Positions 4,579-5,635 of a DNA stretch of 5,635 bases are shown one piece after another. The stretch comes from Desulfococcus sp. GTDB lineage: Bacteria > Desulfobacterota > Desulfobacteria > Desulfobacterales > Desulfosalsimonadaceae. A program made the translations under genes and the position numbers. The stretch's first letter is position 1, and the number at the start of each line of letters is the position of its first letter. The stretch lies in assembly GCA_024641805.1 (NCBI GenBank), contig JAHECJ010000174.1, positions 1-5,635 of the forward strand, given 5' to 3'. A model generated the notes under the pieces. It was not told the origin of the DNA. It did not search any database and saw only the letters and a program-made list of their open reading frames with translations.

Positions 4579-5635
4579 AATCTTGAAAATATAAAATACA
4601 TTATTGGGATTGATCTTGGAACGACCAACTCCGCAGTCTCCTATATTGATTTAACGGAAGAGTCGGCAAAAAACAGGGGGATTAAACTTTTTAAAGTTCC
4701 CCAGCTGACCGGGGCCGGAGAAATATTGCCGCTGCCGGTACTCCCGTCTTTCTGTTACATCCCCGGCAAATATGATATTTCCGAAGAATCGATCCGGCTT
4801 CCCTGGGTGAGCGATGAAATTAATTTTGTCGGGAAATTCGCCCGGGATCATGGGGCAAAGATTCCTTTCCGACTGGTTTCGTCAGCCAAAAGCTGGCTGT
4901 GCCACGACAATGCGGATAGAAGGGCCAGAATTTTGCCCTGGGGGTCTGGAGAGGATGTATACAAAATTTCTCCTGTTCAGGCGACGGCTTCCTATCTGAA
5001 ACACATCCGGATGTCCTGGAACAGCGATAAGGGCGATGATGACGAACAGTTTCTTGAAAACCAGATGATCATTATCACTGTTCCTGCATCGTTTGACGAA
5101 GTGGCCCGAGACCTGACTATTGAAGCTTCAAAACTGGCAGGCTTTAGAAATGTGACGTTGCTTGAAGAACCGCTGGCCGCATTTTACAGCTGGCTGATTA
5201 CGCATGAGAAAAACTGGCAAAATTTTATCAAGCCCGGGGAACTGGTTCTGGTTTGTGATGTGGGCGGAGGAACCAGTGACTTTACATTGATTACTCTGCG
5301 CGAGACAGAAGGGACACCGCGGTTTGAAAGGATCGCCGTGGGAGATCATTTGATTCTAGGCGGCGATAATATTGACCTGGCCCTGGCAAGAAATGTTGAA
5401 AAACAGTTTAAACACGCCAAACATTTGAGTTCGGATCGCTGGAAAACACTTTGCCACCTTTGCCGGGAGGCCAAGGAAAATATATTAAATGAGGCCAAAG
5501 AATATGAAATCATAACAATGATGGGCGAAGGGAGCAGCCTGATTGGCGGCACTATGAGTGCCCGGCTTCAGCGATCAGCGCTTGAAGAAATCGTGCTGGA
5601 AGGATTTTTTCCGGTTATTGACAGGCAGGAACAGG
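4576..5635 (+). CDS. Second divergent Hsp70-family ATPase, truncated by the window edge
   Basis: I translated this frame by hand. It is open for 353 codons from the TTG at 4576 to the last base, with no stop. It begins MNLENIKYIIGIDLG and is a clear tandem paralog of the preceding gene. Motifs are phosphate-1 GIDLGTTNS (11-19), the lysine region SSAKSWLC (K105), the connect motif LLEEPLAAFYSW (195-206, E198), phosphate-2 DVGGGTSDF (228-236), GGDNIDL (262-268), CREAKENIL (296-304) and GEGSSLIGGT (317-326). By eye about half the residues are identical to the first copy across the shared stretch. All ATPase residues visible so far are intact; the adenosine motif and the C-terminus lie outside the window. 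Known three-gene neighbourhoods of this kind often end with a longer Hsp70-like protein carrying a C-terminal DUF3731 ('DnaK-related') domain, so I expect, but cannot see, a much longer protein. It is translationally coupled to the first copy across a one-base gap. Confidence 0.92.
   Translation, partial: MNLENIKYIIGIDLGTTNSAVSYIDLTEESAKNRGIKLFKVPQLTGAGEILPLPVLPSFCYIPGKYDISEESIRLPWVSDEINFVGKFARDHGAKIPFRLVSSAKSWLCHDNADRRARILPWGSGEDVYKISPVQATASYLKHIRMSWNSDKGDDDEQFLENQMIIITVPASFDEVARDLTIEASKLAGFRNVTLLEEPLAAFYSWLITHEKNWQNFIKPGELVLVCDVGGGTSDFTLITLRETEGTPRFERIAVGDHLILGGDNIDLALARNVEKQFKHAKHLSSDRWKTLCHLCREAKENILNEAKEYEIITMMGEGSSLIGGTMSARLQRSALEEIVLEGFFPVIDRQEQ

Noticed and set aside
1..5635. CRISPR arrays, tRNA or rRNA genes, insertion sequences
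   Set aside because: I saw no regularly spaced repeats, no cloverleaf or rRNA signature, and no transposase or terminal inverted repeats.

Overview
The window looks like chromosomal DNA of a Gram-negative bacterium. The evidence is two exported proteins with Sec-type signal peptides, one of which ends in an outer-membrane beta-barrel-like C-terminus (LGLKFFF), together with AGGAG-type ribosome binding sites and moderate base composition with AT-rich gaps. The mix of genes (a short ComEA-like protein, a YfaZ-like outer-membrane protein, a DUF2760 protein followed by divergent Hsp70s) and the codon style would fit a Desulfobacterota (delta-proteobacterial) sulfate reducer or a relative. That taxonomic placement is an inference from general impression only.

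Left part (1-1472). A small secreted helix-hairpin-helix protein of the ComEA type (117-407, +) converges on a YfaZ-family outer-membrane protein (496-1095, -). The two share one strong GC-rich hairpin (439-468) that probably terminates transcription from both sides. Upstream of the YfaZ-like gene on the same strand is a small cysteine-rich protein of unknown function (about 61 codons, 1245-1430, -).

Middle part (1473-1931). This is a 459-base gap with no convincing gene. It lies between divergent transcription units. It holds a near-symmetric ATTATAAT core (1525-1532) that could serve as a -10 box in both directions, some weak inverted repeats, and a possible 10-codon leader ORF (1840-1872) with its own Shine-Dalgarno sequence.

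Right part (1932-5635). This is the most interesting region: a compact same-strand operon of three genes. The first is a two-helix membrane protein with a C-terminal DUF2760-type cytoplasmic domain (1932-2735). The second is a complete but atypical Hsp70-like ATPase (2769-4574, 601 aa). It has all the catalytic nucleotide-binding residues but no canonical interdomain linker, and only about 145 residues where DnaK has its substrate-binding domain and lid. The third is a second Hsp70-like gene (start 4576, TTG codon), clearly a tandem paralog of the first, which runs off the right edge after 353 codons.

The spacing (33 bases, then 1 base) and the progression of start codons (ATG, GTG or TTG, TTG) point to translational coupling. 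The most economical reading is a membrane-associated chaperone-like module in which the DUF2760 protein recruits or regulates two specialised Hsp70-type ATPases. I know of no established function for this module, so it is the best candidate here for an under-described system.
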